A DNA stretch of 47,514 nucleotides, taken from the NCBI GenBank assembly GCA_018970845.1, contig JAGWVO010000001.1, positions 1-47,514 of the forward strand. Reading direction: 5' to 3'. How positions within the stretch are numbered: the stretch's first letter is position 1; each line of letters opens with the position of its first letter. A program made the translations under genes and the position numbers. Positions 9,681 to 18,301 of this stretch are shown in pieces. The stretch comes from Planctomycetota bacterium (GTDB lineage: Bacteria; Planctomycetota; Planctomycetia; Gemmatales; Gemmataceae). The notes under the pieces were generated by a model. That model worked only from the letters and a program-made list of their open reading frames with translations, did not search any database and was not told the DNA's origin.

Positions 9681-10358
9681 TCACTCCTTTGGCAGCTTGG
9701 CGATCTCGGCGAGGTCGGCGGCGTTGAGAGGCCGCCAGGCGATGTCCTTCACCTCGCCCGTGGTGCGGTAAGTCGCGAAGCCGAGTGGACGCGACGCGAA
9801 GCACTCGATCCGGATGCCGATGCGACGGTCGGTGGTGACGACATTCACGACTTTCTTGGCATCAATCCAGGCCTCGAGGCGATCCTTGCTGACCCGGACG
9901 CGGAAATCATGCCACTTTTCGGCGACGAAATCGTAGTTGCCGTTGGTGTCGTTTTCCGAGGCGTCGATGCCATCGAGCGTGGAAAGCCCGATGGTCGTGC
10001 CGCCCCAGCCGCCGTTGACGAGCGAGCAGTGGGAATCGCCAACGGGGAATGTGAGGGTCGCGAAGAAGTCCCGCCCGTCCACCCGGCGCGCCTTGTAGCG
10101 GATCTCGTAATCCATCTTGGGAAGGTCCTTGCGGGTGCTGTTCACGCCGGTCATCGGTCCGGCCCGCTCCGATCCTTTTTCCATGCGGATCACGCCGTCC
10201 GCCACCTTCACGGCGCCAGCCTTGAAAAAGTCGGTGGCTGTCCAGCCTTCAAGGTTCTTGCCATTGAAAAGTGGCTTCCAGTCGGAGGCGGGTTCGGCGG
10301 CGAACGCGCCAACTGCGAGCAGCAAGGCGGGGAGCATGAGCGCATGGGCCCGGCGCAT
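9681..10358 (-). CDS. DUF1080 (3-keto-disaccharide hydrolase-like) exported protein
   Basis: DUF1080 proteins have a concanavalin-like beta-sandwich fold; some are now named 3-keto-disaccharide hydrolases. I choose the ATG at 10358, which gives a 225-residue product with a signal peptide (MRRAHALMLPALLLAVGAFA). Diagnostic features follow: DWKPLFNGKNLEGW at the N-terminus, then VADGVIRMEKGS, and VAEKWHDFRVRV near the end, followed by a C-terminal IAWRPL strand. It lies 89 bases downstream of tadC on the same strand and may be read through from the Tad locus, but nothing ties it functionally to pilus assembly. The family call is strong; the substrate is not known. Confidence 0.88.
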   Translation of the reverse strand: MRRAHALMLPALLLAVGAFAAEPASDWKPLFNGKNLEGWTATDFFKAGAVKVADGVIRMEKGSERAGPMTGVNSTRKDLPKMDYEIRYKARRVDGRDFFATLTFPVGDSHCSLVNGGWGGTTIGLSTLDGIDASENDTNGNYDFVAEKWHDFRVRVSKDRLEAWIDAKKVVNVVTTDRRIGIRIECFASRPLGFATYRTTGEVKDIAWRPLNAADLAEIAKLPKE

Positions 10359-10447
10359 GGGGAGGTACCTCGGCGTTTCCTGAAACAGTGTCGGCCGCGA
10401 GTGTAGCACACGCGCGGCCGACGCTGGAAGAACCCGACATCTCGGCG

Positions 10448-11455
10448 TCAGGGAGCCGGCGCGTTGGCGGCGGCCCTCTGCCTGCCGGCCGCGCCAACTG
10501 ACTGGATCTGCTTCTTCAGGTTGCCCGCGGTGGCGGCGCGCCCGCGGGTGAACTCGAGGTAGGTGGGACCCACCATCACGATCATGGCCGCCACCCACAG
10601 GCAGAACACCGAGGGAATGAGAAGCCAGAAACTGGCGCGGGAGGCGCGGGCCAGCGCCTGCTGCCGCAACTCGGCGCCGTGGGCCGTCGAGTAGTCCACC
10701 AGGTTGGCGGACACATCGCTGCCCAGCTTCAATCCCTGGTCGATGATCTGGCAGAGGTTGCGCACCACCGGAATCGGTTGGCGTTCGGCCCAGGCCTGTA
10801 GGGCCATCGACAGGCCGCCCATGCGCGCCTGAGCCGAGACAATGGCCAGGTCGCGGGCCACGGCTTGGTGGGTGGCGGCCAGTTCCCGGGAGGCGTGGTC
10901 GAGGCTGAAGGCCAGGGTTTGTCCCGCTGCGCCCCCCAGAGCCAGGAGTTCGAGCGCCAGGGGCATCTCCTTTTCCAAGCGAGTTGAATGGGTCTTGATG
11001 GCCCATCCGAGCCAGAGCCTCGGCAGGCTCATGAGCATGATCACCACGCCCATGCCGGCAAGAAGCCGGAAGGGTATGGCCTGCGGAGGGGAAACAGCCA
11101 GCCAGCCCATCATGCCGGCCATTCCGAGGAATGTCAGCAGGTTGCGCGCGGCGCGGAATTCCGTGGCGGCTTGCGGATGGTACCAACCGGCCCGCAGCAT
11201 CTCGGCGCGGAGCTCGGGGCGCGCCTTGAAGAACGGCTCCCCGGCGAAGTCGGAAGTCAGCGATCCCAGGAACATCCCGCGGGGCTTGATGTCCGGAAGC
11301 AAGTCGGCGAACGCGGGGTCGCGGACCGCGTCGAGGTCGATTTCCGGCCGGGTTCGGCGCCGGAGCACCAGCAGGATTGCGGGAAGTGCCACGGCAAGCC
11401 CGGCGAGGAACCAGAAGAGGGTCGAGGAAACGGAATCTTGGAATATCGGGGTCAT
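10448..11455 (-). CDS. tadC: TadC-like type II/IV secretion F-domain membrane protein
   Basis: This is the second of two inner-membrane platform proteins of the Tad pilus/secretion machine. The 335-residue protein has an N-terminal membrane helix (about 13-33), a cytoplasmic helical region, two helices near the middle, a GspF-type domain (MPLALELLALGGAAGQTLAFSLDHA to QQALARASRASF) and a C-terminal helix. It follows tadB by 14 bases, and a GGAG ribosome site lies in that gap. In Tad systems TadB and TadC form the membrane base on which the CpaF ATPase acts. The F-domain identification is strong, and the assignment as TadC rather than TadB rests on gene order. Confidence 0.87.
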   Translation of the reverse strand: MTPIFQDSVSSTLFWFLAGLAVALPAILLVLRRRTRPEIDLDAVRDPAFADLLPDIKPRGMFLGSLTSDFAGEPFFKARPELRAEMLRAGWYHPQAATEFRAARNLLTFLGMAGMMGWLAVSPPQAIPFRLLAGMGVVIMLMSLPRLWLGWAIKTHSTRLEKEMPLALELLALGGAAGQTLAFSLDHASRELAATHQAVARDLAIVSAQARMGGLSMALQAWAERQPIPVVRNLCQIIDQGLKLGSDVSANLVDYSTAHGAELRQQALARASRASFWLLIPSVFCLWVAAMIVMVGPTYLEFTRGRAATAGNLKKQIQSVGAAGRQRAAANAPAP

Positions 11456-11469
11456 GTGTGTCTCCGATC

Positions 11470-12414
11470 TCAGTCTTCGTGCCTGAGGATCAGCGCGATC
11501 CAGACCAGACCGATCACTTCAAGGGCGATCGCCACGCCGAGCGCCGACTGACCGGCGGAGCTTTCGACGAACCTGGCGAACGACTCGGGCTGGGAAGACC
11601 TGTTGAGCAGCAGCAGGATGGGGCCTCCCAACGCCAGGAACACCGCGGAGGTGCGGCCGAGCGCGGTGCTGGCGCGGAACTGCCCTCGCGCCAGGTGCCG
11701 TTCCCTCGCGCTGGTGGCCAACCGGACGAGAAGCGCGGACACATCGCCACCGACTCGGCGGTGCAGGGCCAGTCCGGCGGCCAGGAGATCGAAGTCGGGA
11801 ACACGCACTTTCAGCGCGCTCAGCCTCAGGGCCTGTTCCATCGGCACTCCGAGGCTCATGCGGCGGGCCACGAGTCCGAATTCCCGCGAAAGCGCCGAGG
11901 GCGCCTGCGCGCCCAGAACGCCGATGGTCTGGTCGAGGTTGAGGCCGGCGCGGACGGATCGCGCGGCCAGGTGCAGCGCGTCGGGCAATTCACGCCGGAT
12001 CGACTCGCGCCATCTCGACTGCAGCGCCGCCAGGGACACCAGCGCCGCGATGATCCCGACGAAGAATCCCACCGGCGAATAGATCCAGTCCTCCTGGACC
12101 AGCGTCGCCACCAGCGCTAAGCCCAGTCCCGAGAGCAGCATCAAGCCGATCGCCGCGGGCGATGTGATCTCCAGGCCGGTTCGTTCGACGAGGCGGTCGA
12201 ACGACTGGTTCACCTGCTGGCCGATGTCGGGTTCGCGGCGGTCGCGGGCCATCTGTTCGATGGCTTGGGGAGTGAGGGGCTGTTCGGGTCCGGCGCGCAG
12301 GGAATTCCATACCCAGGCGCCCAGGAGGCTCACGGGAAGGGCCAGCATCAGTCCGAGGCCCGCGGCCAAGAAGGCCGGGTCGATCCCCGGCAAGGCCAGG
12401 AAATCAGGCAGCAT
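11470..12414 (-). CDS. tadB: TadB-like type II/IV secretion F-domain membrane protein
   Basis: This is an inner-membrane platform protein of the Tad machine, 314 residues from the ATG at 12414, which lies inside the 3' end of cpaF (11-base overlap). An N-terminal membrane helix is followed by a cytoplasmic stretch, then two helices (about 75-115). A GspF domain comes next (RRELPDALHLAARSVRAGLNLDQTI, then LRLSALKVRVPDFDLLAAGLALHRRVGGD), and C-terminal helices end the protein. The GGD-containing segment is typical of TadB. Overlap with cpaF and the short gap to tadC indicate a compact operon with coupled translation. Confidence 0.88.
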   Translation of the reverse strand: MLPDFLALPGIDPAFLAAGLGLMLALPVSLLGAWVWNSLRAGPEQPLTPQAIEQMARDRREPDIGQQVNQSFDRLVERTGLEITSPAAIGLMLLSGLGLALVATLVQEDWIYSPVGFFVGIIAALVSLAALQSRWRESIRRELPDALHLAARSVRAGLNLDQTIGVLGAQAPSALSREFGLVARRMSLGVPMEQALRLSALKVRVPDFDLLAAGLALHRRVGGDVSALLVRLATSARERHLARGQFRASTALGRTSAVFLALGGPILLLLNRSSQPESFARFVESSAGQSALGVAIALEVIGLVWIALILRHED

Positions 12415-13741
12415 GGCGGGCACCCTCCGCGCCGGAAGCCTCGATCCAGCGGGCGGCGAACCGCTCGCGCGCCAGTTCGATGCCGCTGGCACCCAGCTTT
12501 TCAAGGCTTTCGGGCACCTCGCCGGTCGCCCTGAAGCGGCCGATGGCCCTGCCGTCGCGCACGGCCTCCTGGCGGAACTCGAACACCGGTTCCAGGCGGT
12601 AGTCACCCTGGGAGTCGATTCCACGGAGTTCGCAGATCCGGAGAACCCGGCGCGATCCGCCATGCAGGCGGGCCATGTGCACCACCACCCGCACCGCCGC
12701 GGTGATGTAGGAACGGACCGACTTGATCGGCAGGTCGATCCCGGCCATCAGGACCATCATCTCGAGGCGCATGAGGGCCTCGCGCGCGTCGTTCGCGTGG
12801 ACCGTCGCGAGGGAACCCTCGTGGCCGGTGTTCATCGCCTGGAGCAGGTCGAACGCCTCGGCGCCCCTGGCCTCGCCGAGCAGGATGCGGTCGGGTCGCA
12901 TGCGGAGGCTGTTTCGCACAAGCTCGCGCGGCGAGACCTCGCCCTTGCCGTCGGGGCCGGGTTGGCGGGTTTCCAGCCTCACCACATGCGGGTGTTCAAG
13001 CCGGAGTTCCGCCGAGTCCTCGATGGTGACGACGCGTTCGCCATGGGGAATCGACGCCGAAAGCGCGTTCAGCAGGGTTGTTTTCCCGGCGCCCGTGCCG
13101 CCGGAAATCAGGATGCTGAGCCTGCCCTTGACGCAGGCGGAAAGAAATTCGAGCGCCTCGTTCGGAAGGGTGCCGTTGGCCAGGAGTCCCTCCCCGTTCA
13201 GCCGCCTTCCGAACCGCCGGACCGACAGAACCGGGCCCTGCAGGCTGAGCGGGGGAAGCAAGGCATGCACGCGCGATCCATCCGGCAGGCGGGCGTCCAC
13301 CGTGGGGCTCGCCTCGTCGACGCGCCGGCCGATGGGCGCCAGGATCCTCTGGATGGTCGCGAGCAGATGGGCATCGTCACGGAAGGTGAGGCCCGTGCGG
13401 CTCAAGACTCCCTGCCGGTCCACCCAGATTTCCGAGGCGCCGTTCACGAGGATGTCGTTCACATCCGGGTCGGTCATGAAGTCGTCGAGCGGCCCGAGGC
13501 CGAAGGTTTCGGAGACCACGCGGTCGGCGAGGAGGTCCCGCGTGGCATCATCGAGGCGGGTTCCCGTTGTTCCCGCGAGATGGCGCGCCAGGCGCCTCAC
13601 CTCCTCGCGCAGGCGGTCCCTGTCCCAGCGCGCCAGCATTCCCAGGTCGAGGGCGCGCAAAACTTCCTGGTGCAGCCTGCCCGTGGCGTCAACCGAGGTG
13701 GCCTTGACCATGGATGAATCTCCCTTGGCGATGGTTTTCAT
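12404..13741 (-). CDS. cpaF: CpaF/TadA-family secretion ATPase
   Basis: This is the hexameric ATPase that powers Tad pilus assembly from the cytoplasmic face. The start at 13741 gives 445 residues, a normal length. The N-terminal domain contains the family stretch GLGPLDDFMTDPDVNDILVN (about 81-100). The Walker A is GGTGAGKT at residues 214-221. It is followed by an Asp box (VVTIEDSAEL), the RNSLRMRPDRILLGEARGAEA Walker B region and the ATVHAND His box. The C-terminal tail of about 60 residues after the core is Glu/Arg-rich. The gene sits two bases after the tadG-like stop and overlaps tadB. Assignment to CpaF/TadA rather than another secretion ATPase is supported by all neighbours. Confidence 0.95.
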   Translation of the reverse strand: MKTIAKGDSSMVKATSVDATGRLHQEVLRALDLGMLARWDRDRLREEVRRLARHLAGTTGTRLDDATRDLLADRVVSETFGLGPLDDFMTDPDVNDILVNGASEIWVDRQGVLSRTGLTFRDDAHLLATIQRILAPIGRRVDEASPTVDARLPDGSRVHALLPPLSLQGPVLSVRRFGRRLNGEGLLANGTLPNEALEFLSACVKGRLSILISGGTGAGKTTLLNALSASIPHGERVVTIEDSAELRLEHPHVVRLETRQPGPDGKGEVSPRELVRNSLRMRPDRILLGEARGAEAFDLLQAMNTGHEGSLATVHANDAREALMRLEMMVLMAGIDLPIKSVRSYITAAVRVVVHMARLHGGSRRVLRICELRGIDSQGDYRLEPVFEFRQEAVRDGRAIGRFRATGEVPESLEKLGASGIELARERFAARWIEASGAEGARHAA

Positions 13742-13743
13742 GC

Positions 13744-14889
13744 TTATTCCACCAGCCTCACCTTGCCGACCGTGGGCGTGGGCACCAGTCCCCCGTTCAC
13801 CCCGGCCCTGGTCGCGTCGGTGAGCGCCGATCCCTGCACCATGAGGGTGGGCTGAAGGACGAAAATGAACGAGTCGTCGTTGACGGGCACGGTGCGGACA
13901 ACGCGCGCCGCAACCCAACCCTTGACAACGATGTCGCCCACGCCCGCCGAATCCAAAACGGCGAACGCGATCTGGCGTCCATCCGCGACCTCGTCGAAAG
14001 CCGTGCGAAGCCTGAGGAGGTTTTCCCTCGTCATCGGGTAGGCGGCGGGAAGCTGGAGGCGGTTCTGGCTGTCCAGGCGCAATTCGCCGCCGAGTGATTT
14101 CAAGTCGGTGGCAAGGGTGCCGGTTCGCAGGACATCGGCGGGGTTCCTGAGTCCTGTCTGGTAGGCAGCGGCCTGTCCCGCGGCGGGGGCCACGCTGATC
14201 GTGAACGACACCTCGGGTAGCCCGTCGCTTCCCGAAACAAAGGTTCCCCGCGAAGGAAGAAACCGAAGGGAGTCGGTGGTGGCGCCTTGGAACGGATCGC
14301 TTCCCGTCGCCGGCAGGGCGATTGGCCCGACGGGTATCGGATTGGATCCCAGCGGCCGGAATCCGATCACCTGGTTGTCGAGGTAGGCCGTGGACGCCAC
14401 CACGACTCCGGCGTAGGGAAGGATGCCAGTTCCCCCGAGGATGGTCACCACAGGGCCCCTGCCGTCGGCAACATGCTCAAGCAGCACGCGCGCGGAATTG
14501 GTTGCTGCCGATTCCTCCGGCGTGATCATCTTTCCGGGGATGTCGAGCACCCCGAGCACCAACTCTCCGGGAACCAGGTTTCCATAGTTGGCATCAAGCG
14601 GCGTCGGCTGGCCCAGGGAAGGATTCCAGGCCGCGTATTCCACACCGACATCACGGGACTTCATGAAGTTTTCCGAGAGGCCCGGTTCGGTCCCGGCCAG
14701 GAGGGCGTCGTTGGAGAACGCCTGCACGGTGGCCAGCGAGGCGGCATCGGCGGCGTTCTGGATTTGCACGCGCATCAACCATACCCAGCAGTAGTTCACC
14801 AGCGCCAAAAACACCACGCTCAGGAACATCAGCCCCACGAGGCCGAGGAGGGCGATGCTGCCGCGCCGTTTGCCTCCCCGAACCTTCAT
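13744..14889 (-). CDS. TadG-like pilus-assembly protein
   Basis: This is a single-pass membrane protein of 381 residues in the position of TadG in the Tad locus. The N-terminus is basic, then a hydrophobic helix (about 11-33), then the conserved TadE/TadG-type segment RVQIQNAADAASLATVQAF with a pseudopilin-like helix. The remaining 300 residues are beta-rich and periplasmic. I see no von Willebrand A MIDAS (DxSxS) motif, which many TadG proteins carry. An AAGGA ribosome site lies ten bases before the ATG. It is spaced two bases from cpaF. The TadG call depends on the N-terminus and on location; the large outer domain is unidentified. Confidence 0.78.
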   Translation of the reverse strand: MKVRGGKRRGSIALLGLVGLMFLSVVFLALVNYCWVWLMRVQIQNAADAASLATVQAFSNDALLAGTEPGLSENFMKSRDVGVEYAAWNPSLGQPTPLDANYGNLVPGELVLGVLDIPGKMITPEESAATNSARVLLEHVADGRGPVVTILGGTGILPYAGVVVASTAYLDNQVIGFRPLGSNPIPVGPIALPATGSDPFQGATTDSLRFLPSRGTFVSGSDGLPEVSFTISVAPAAGQAAAYQTGLRNPADVLRTGTLATDLKSLGGELRLDSQNRLQLPAAYPMTRENLLRLRTAFDEVADGRQIAFAVLDSAGVGDIVVKGWVAARVVRTVPVNDDSFIFVLQPTLMVQGSALTDATRAGVNGGLVPTPTVGKVRLVE

Positions 14890-14932
14890 CTCTGGTATTC
14901 CTTTCGACCTGGTTGACTGCTTGCGCGTCCGC

Positions 14933-15994
14933 TTAGCGCTTCGACTTGCCTGGCGCGGAAGCGTCGGGCGACCGGAAACGGAAGTCGGCTCCAGAACCCA
15001 GTCCGGCGCTCACGCCCTTGCTGGGAACCTCGCGAGCCGAGGAGACGGCTTGGAACAACGCCGGCTTCACCGAGGTGGTGCCGTTGATCTGCTGGATCGT
15101 CAGGCCCGGATCCTTTTCAACCGGAATCGGCTTCAGCGCGAAGATGCGGGCGAGGTCGTCCTGGCCAACCGGCGATTCGCCGGCGACCACCTTCGAGACC
15201 CTGCGGTCCTCGTCGGCATCCTCACCTCCATCCTTCGTCAGCGACACCAGCCGACCCGTCGCTCCCTGGTCGACCATTTCCTTGCGCCTAGTCTCAAGGC
15301 GGGACTGCTCCATCGAGGAAACGGGCACCAGCGACAGCGCGCCCTTGGTTTTCGCGAACTCCATCAGCGAAGCGCGGTAGGGGTTCAGCTCAAGGGTGAA
15401 CTGGACATCCTCCTCGTTGATCGGCTGGAACACGGGCCAAAGCTGGTTGCGCTTGGCCAGCACCCTGACCCTCGGGCAGATCACGGCGGTTTGCGTTGAC
15501 ACCGGGCTGCCCTCGCCATGGTCGATCACCGAGGTGAGGAGCACATCGACCCACTCCCCCACCTGGATGAGCCCGCCGGCGCAACGGTCCTTGGCCACCG
15601 CGACGCTCACCGCGCGGGCGTTGGGAAGCAGTCGCTTGCTCAGGGCGTCGGGCTTGGCGAACTCCTGGAGGTGATCCTTGAGGATCGGCTCATCGGCTCG
15701 CATGTTGGCCAGGGCCACGCGCAGGTAAACCGCCTCGGCGACGGGAGGCAGCAGCAGATCCTTCTGCTTGCCAAGCGTCGCCTCCTCGTCGGGACGCATC
15801 GGCCGCACCTTCACCCAGTTGGGCTGGATGAGGTCGCCGGCGAAGATGTTGCGCCCGGCCACCAGCACCTGGGGAGGCGCCGCCTTCACCTCGGGAGCCT
15901 GGGCCGGCTTGTGGTTCACCACGCGGTTCACCACCGCGGCGGCGAGGCCGACCAGCAGTGCCAGGCAGAGGGCGAATATCGTACTGGCTCTCAT
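14933..15994 (-). CDS. cpaB: CpaB/RcpC Flp pilus assembly protein
   Basis: This is a periplasmic, membrane-anchored component of Tad pilus assembly, thought to interact with the secretin. The protein has 353 residues. It has an N-terminal hydrophobic anchor (STIFALCLALLVGLAAAVV) and an SAF domain from about residue 40 (VLVAGRNIFAGDLIQPNWV) to 130. The typical CpaB stretch RAVSVAVAKDRCAGGLIQVGEWVDVLLT follows. The C-terminal 100 residues are variable and charged. A strong AAGGAG ribosome site overlaps the end of tadE. No secretin gene is present in the window for it to partner with. Confidence 0.9.
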   Translation of the reverse strand: MRASTIFALCLALLVGLAAAVVNRVVNHKPAQAPEVKAAPPQVLVAGRNIFAGDLIQPNWVKVRPMRPDEEATLGKQKDLLLPPVAEAVYLRVALANMRADEPILKDHLQEFAKPDALSKRLLPNARAVSVAVAKDRCAGGLIQVGEWVDVLLTSVIDHGEGSPVSTQTAVICPRVRVLAKRNQLWPVFQPINEEDVQFTLELNPYRASLMEFAKTKGALSLVPVSSMEQSRLETRRKEMVDQGATGRLVSLTKDGGEDADEDRRVSKVVAGESPVGQDDLARIFALKPIPVEKDPGLTIQQINGTTSVKPALFQAVSSAREVPSKGVSAGLGSGADFRFRSPDASAPGKSKR

Positions 15995-15998
15995 CTTC

Positions 15999-16418
15999 TC
16001 ACTCCTTGCGCATGGTGGTGCGCGCCACCAACTGGTTCTCGCCGAAAGCGAAGCCGATCATGGCCCCGAACTGGGGCATCACCCGGGCCGCGGGGATGCT
16101 GATCACCACGGATACGGGTTGTCCGGGAAGAGCGGGGAAACCGTCCTCTCCGGTGATGAAGACCTGGATTTCCGACTGCGAGACGGTTCCTCCGCCCAGA
16201 AAGAGCTTGGTCGCCGCTTCGACTTCCTCGGATGTGCCTCCAAGGGCCGCCACGCGGGCGCCTTCCCGGCTCGCCGTCAGCATCTGCTGCCAGGCCATTT
16301 CGAGGCCGGCCACCGAGCACAGGGCCAGGAAGAAGCAGCCGACAATCGGCAGCACGATCAGCGCTTCTAGCGCCAGAAAGCCTTTTCGGTTGTCGCGAAC
16401 GACCGGCTTAGCGCGCAT
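15999..16418 (-). CDS. tadE: TadE-like pseudopilin
   Basis: This is a minor pilin-like component of the Tad system, 139 residues long. After a basic N-terminus (MRAKPVVRDNRKG) comes the TadE signature: FLALEALIVLPIVGCFFLAL with a Glu in the hydrophobic helix, then EMAWQQMLTASREGARVAALGG. The helix Glu and the Arg-Glu-Gly-Ala-Arg segment are diagnostic of the family. It would be processed by the adjacent prepilin peptidase. It overlaps the end of that gene by 11 bases and precedes cpaB by four bases, so it belongs to the same coupled operon. The outer portion is small and beta-rich. Confidence 0.87.
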   Translation of the reverse strand: MRAKPVVRDNRKGFLALEALIVLPIVGCFFLALCSVAGLEMAWQQMLTASREGARVAALGGTSEEVEAATKLFLGGGTVSQSEIQVFITGEDGFPALPGQPVSVVISIPAARVMPQFGAMIGFAFGENQLVARTTMRKE

Positions 16419-17001
16419 GCGTCACCCCCGTCATGGCAACGGATACGCTCGCCGCGGCCAATCGCTGGTCCCGGGCGTGAACCCAGCAGGCCAGTAGCAG
16501 AAATGCCACAAGGAACGGGGGGGCGAAGCCCATGGGCGAAGACAAGAATGATGATCCCTTGGCCTTGGCAAGCCATGCGGCCAGGCTCCATGCCACCACC
16601 ACCGCCAGGGTGGCCAGCAGCAGCATGATCGACAGCGTGGGGCCCAGAACGGCGGCGACCGCCGCGAACAGCTTCACATCGCCTCCGCCGCTGGCCTTGA
16701 GCAACCAAAGGGGGAGGAACAGCCCCAGCCCCGTGAACAGGCCGGCGAATGCGAGAAGGATGCCGTCAAGGCCACCCATGAGTGGACTTCCGGCGCCCAG
16801 CAGCCAGACCGACTGGCCAGAACTGGCCAGCGAGGCGCCCCGGAGCACATGAAAGGGCAAAGCCAATCCAAGAATGGAAAAAGGAATAATCTTGGGAATC
16901 GTCATGGAACGGCTGTCGTGGTACGCGGCCCACGCCAGGCAAAGGGATGTGCCGCCAAGGGCCATCCCCTCCAATACGGGATTGGGCGCGAACACGGGCA
17001 T
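16408..17001 (-). CDS. cpaA: Prepilin peptidase, CpaA/TadV (A24 family)
   Basis: This is a membrane aspartic protease that cleaves the leader of Flp pilin and TadE/F-type pseudopilins. The protein has 197 residues and about six helices. Two catalytic Asp candidates are visible: Asp29 in YHDSRSMTIPK and Asp108 in the GGGDVK motif, matching the family's first Asp and GxGD site. It lacks the N-methyltransferase domain of the larger PilD enzymes, as expected of CpaA. An AGGAGG ribosome site lies six bases before the ATG. It is the first gene of the Tad operon, facing away from the PD40 gene across a 213-base region. Confidence 0.9.
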   Translation of the reverse strand: MPVFAPNPVLEGMALGGTSLCLAWAAYHDSRSMTIPKIIPFSILGLALPFHVLRGASLASSGQSVWLLGAGSPLMGGLDGILLAFAGLFTGLGLFLPLWLLKASGGGDVKLFAAVAAVLGPTLSIMLLLATLAVVVAWSLAAWLAKAKGSSFLSSPMGFAPPFLVAFLLLACWVHARDQRLAAASVSVAMTGVTHAR

Positions 17002-17214
17002 GGGGGGCCTCCTGCCACCACCTTGCGTTGGGTTCCCTTATCTCCTTCGGGCGAATCGATGGTGGGTTGGATGTTTGCTTTCGGATATCAGGGCGCCGGG
17101 CTGTTCTGAGGGGCTTGCATTGGGAAATAAGGCCCCATTTTGCCCATCTTGTTCTTGGTTGAGGGTTACTGAATTTTGCCTAAGATTAATTGAACTTTCT
17201 GAAAGGACATCACC

Positions 17215-18246
17215 ATGCTGCTGGTCGGACTCCTGACGGTTGTCATCGCACAGGCTCCCCAGGATTGGGAAGCCAAGGAAAAAACCTACCTCCGAAACAT
17301 CAGGCAGCTCACCCAGGACTTTGTGAGGGCGGGTGAGGGATATTTTTCACCCGATGGCCGCTCGATCATTTTCCAGGCGGAGGAAAAAACCACGGGCAAC
17401 CCGTTTTACCAGATCTTCACCATGGACCTCGCCACGGGCCGGTTGCGTCGTGTGAGCCCGGGAATCGGCAAGACAACCTGCCCGTTTTTCCATCCCGACG
17501 GCAAGAAAGTCATCTTTGCCTCATCCCATCTCGATCAGGATGCCAAGGCCAAGTACAAGCCCGAGTATGATGCCCGCGACGAGGAACGGAAACAGGGCAT
17601 CCGCCGCCGCTACCGCTGGGACTTCGACCCGTCGATGGACATCTTCGAGTCGGCCCCCGACGGAACCATGCTCAAGCGCCTGACCGATTCACCTGGCTAT
17701 GACGCCGAGGGAAGCTACTCGCCCGATGGGAAACAGATTGTTTTCTGCTCCGCCCGCACCGGGAAGGACAATCTTGAACTGTTCATCATGAACGCCGACG
17801 GAACGGGCGCCAGGCAGTTGACCAAGGCACCCAATTGCTACAACGGAGGCCCGTTCTTCTCGCCCGATGGAAAGCGCGTGATCTTCCGCAGCGACCGCAA
17901 GGCCAAGGACCAGTTGCAGCTTTATGTCATCAACACCGACGGAACCGGAGAGCGGGCGCTCACCGACGACACCGCCTGGGTGCAATGGGGCCCCTACTGG
18001 CACCCCGACAATCGGCACATCATTTACGCCGCCGCCGACCATTCCACAGGCGGCCGGCCGAACTACGACCTCTACTGGATGGATGTGGAATCCGGCGCCA
18101 AGGAGAGGATCACCCATGCCCCCGGGGCGGATGTGCTTCCGGTTTTCAGTCCCGATGCCAAACAACTCATGTGGACCAGCAACCGCGACGGGCGCCAACC
18201 CTCGCAACTCTGGATCGCCGACTTCACCAAGCCTGCCAAGCCCTGA
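17215..18246 (+). CDS. TolB-like PD40 beta-propeller, exported
   Basis: This 343-residue protein begins with a short signal peptide (MLLVGLLTVVIAQA) and then holds at least six PD40/WD40-like repeats. Their cores read FSPDGRSIIFQ, FHPDGKKVIFA, YSPDGKQIVFC, FSPDGKRVIFR, WHPDNRHIIYA and FSPDAKQLMWT. Such repeats form a six-bladed TolB-type propeller. True TolB has an extra N-terminal domain and works with Pal; here there is no such domain and no tol-pal neighbours, so this is a propeller of unknown partner, perhaps a periplasmic ligand binder. It stands alone, convergent with the kelch gene. Confidence 0.82.
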   Translation: MLLVGLLTVVIAQAPQDWEAKEKTYLRNIRQLTQDFVRAGEGYFSPDGRSIIFQAEEKTTGNPFYQIFTMDLATGRLRRVSPGIGKTTCPFFHPDGKKVIFASSHLDQDAKAKYKPEYDARDEERKQGIRRRYRWDFDPSMDIFESAPDGTMLKRLTDSPGYDAEGSYSPDGKQIVFCSARTGKDNLELFIMNADGTGARQLTKAPNCYNGGPFFSPDGKRVIFRSDRKAKDQLQLYVINTDGTGERALTDDTAWVQWGPYWHPDNRHIIYAAADHSTGGRPNYDLYWMDVESGAKERITHAPGADVLPVFSPDAKQLMWTSNRDGRQPSQLWIADFTKPAKP

Positions 18247-18257
18247 GCGGAACGCGC

Positions 18258-18298
18258 CGGCCCCCTCGGTTCGCTCATTCCTTCGGCCCAAGGGGCCG
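18258..18298. terminator. Possible bidirectional terminator between convergent propeller genes
   Basis: CGGCCCC at 18258-18264 and GGGGCCG at 18292-18298 are complementary and sit between the stops of the PD40 and kelch genes. The loop is long (27 bases) and there is no strong T-run, so this is a weak candidate. Confidence 0.28.
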
Positions 18299-18301
18299 CC
18301 A

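Noticed and set aside
10359..11186. Long N-terminal extension of the DUF1080 frame through tadC
   Set aside because: It lies on the same strand as tadC in another frame; the signal peptide at 10358 marks the real start.
17215..18246. Calling the PD40 protein TolB
   Set aside because: The N-terminal TolB domain and tol-pal neighbours are missing; only the propeller is shared.
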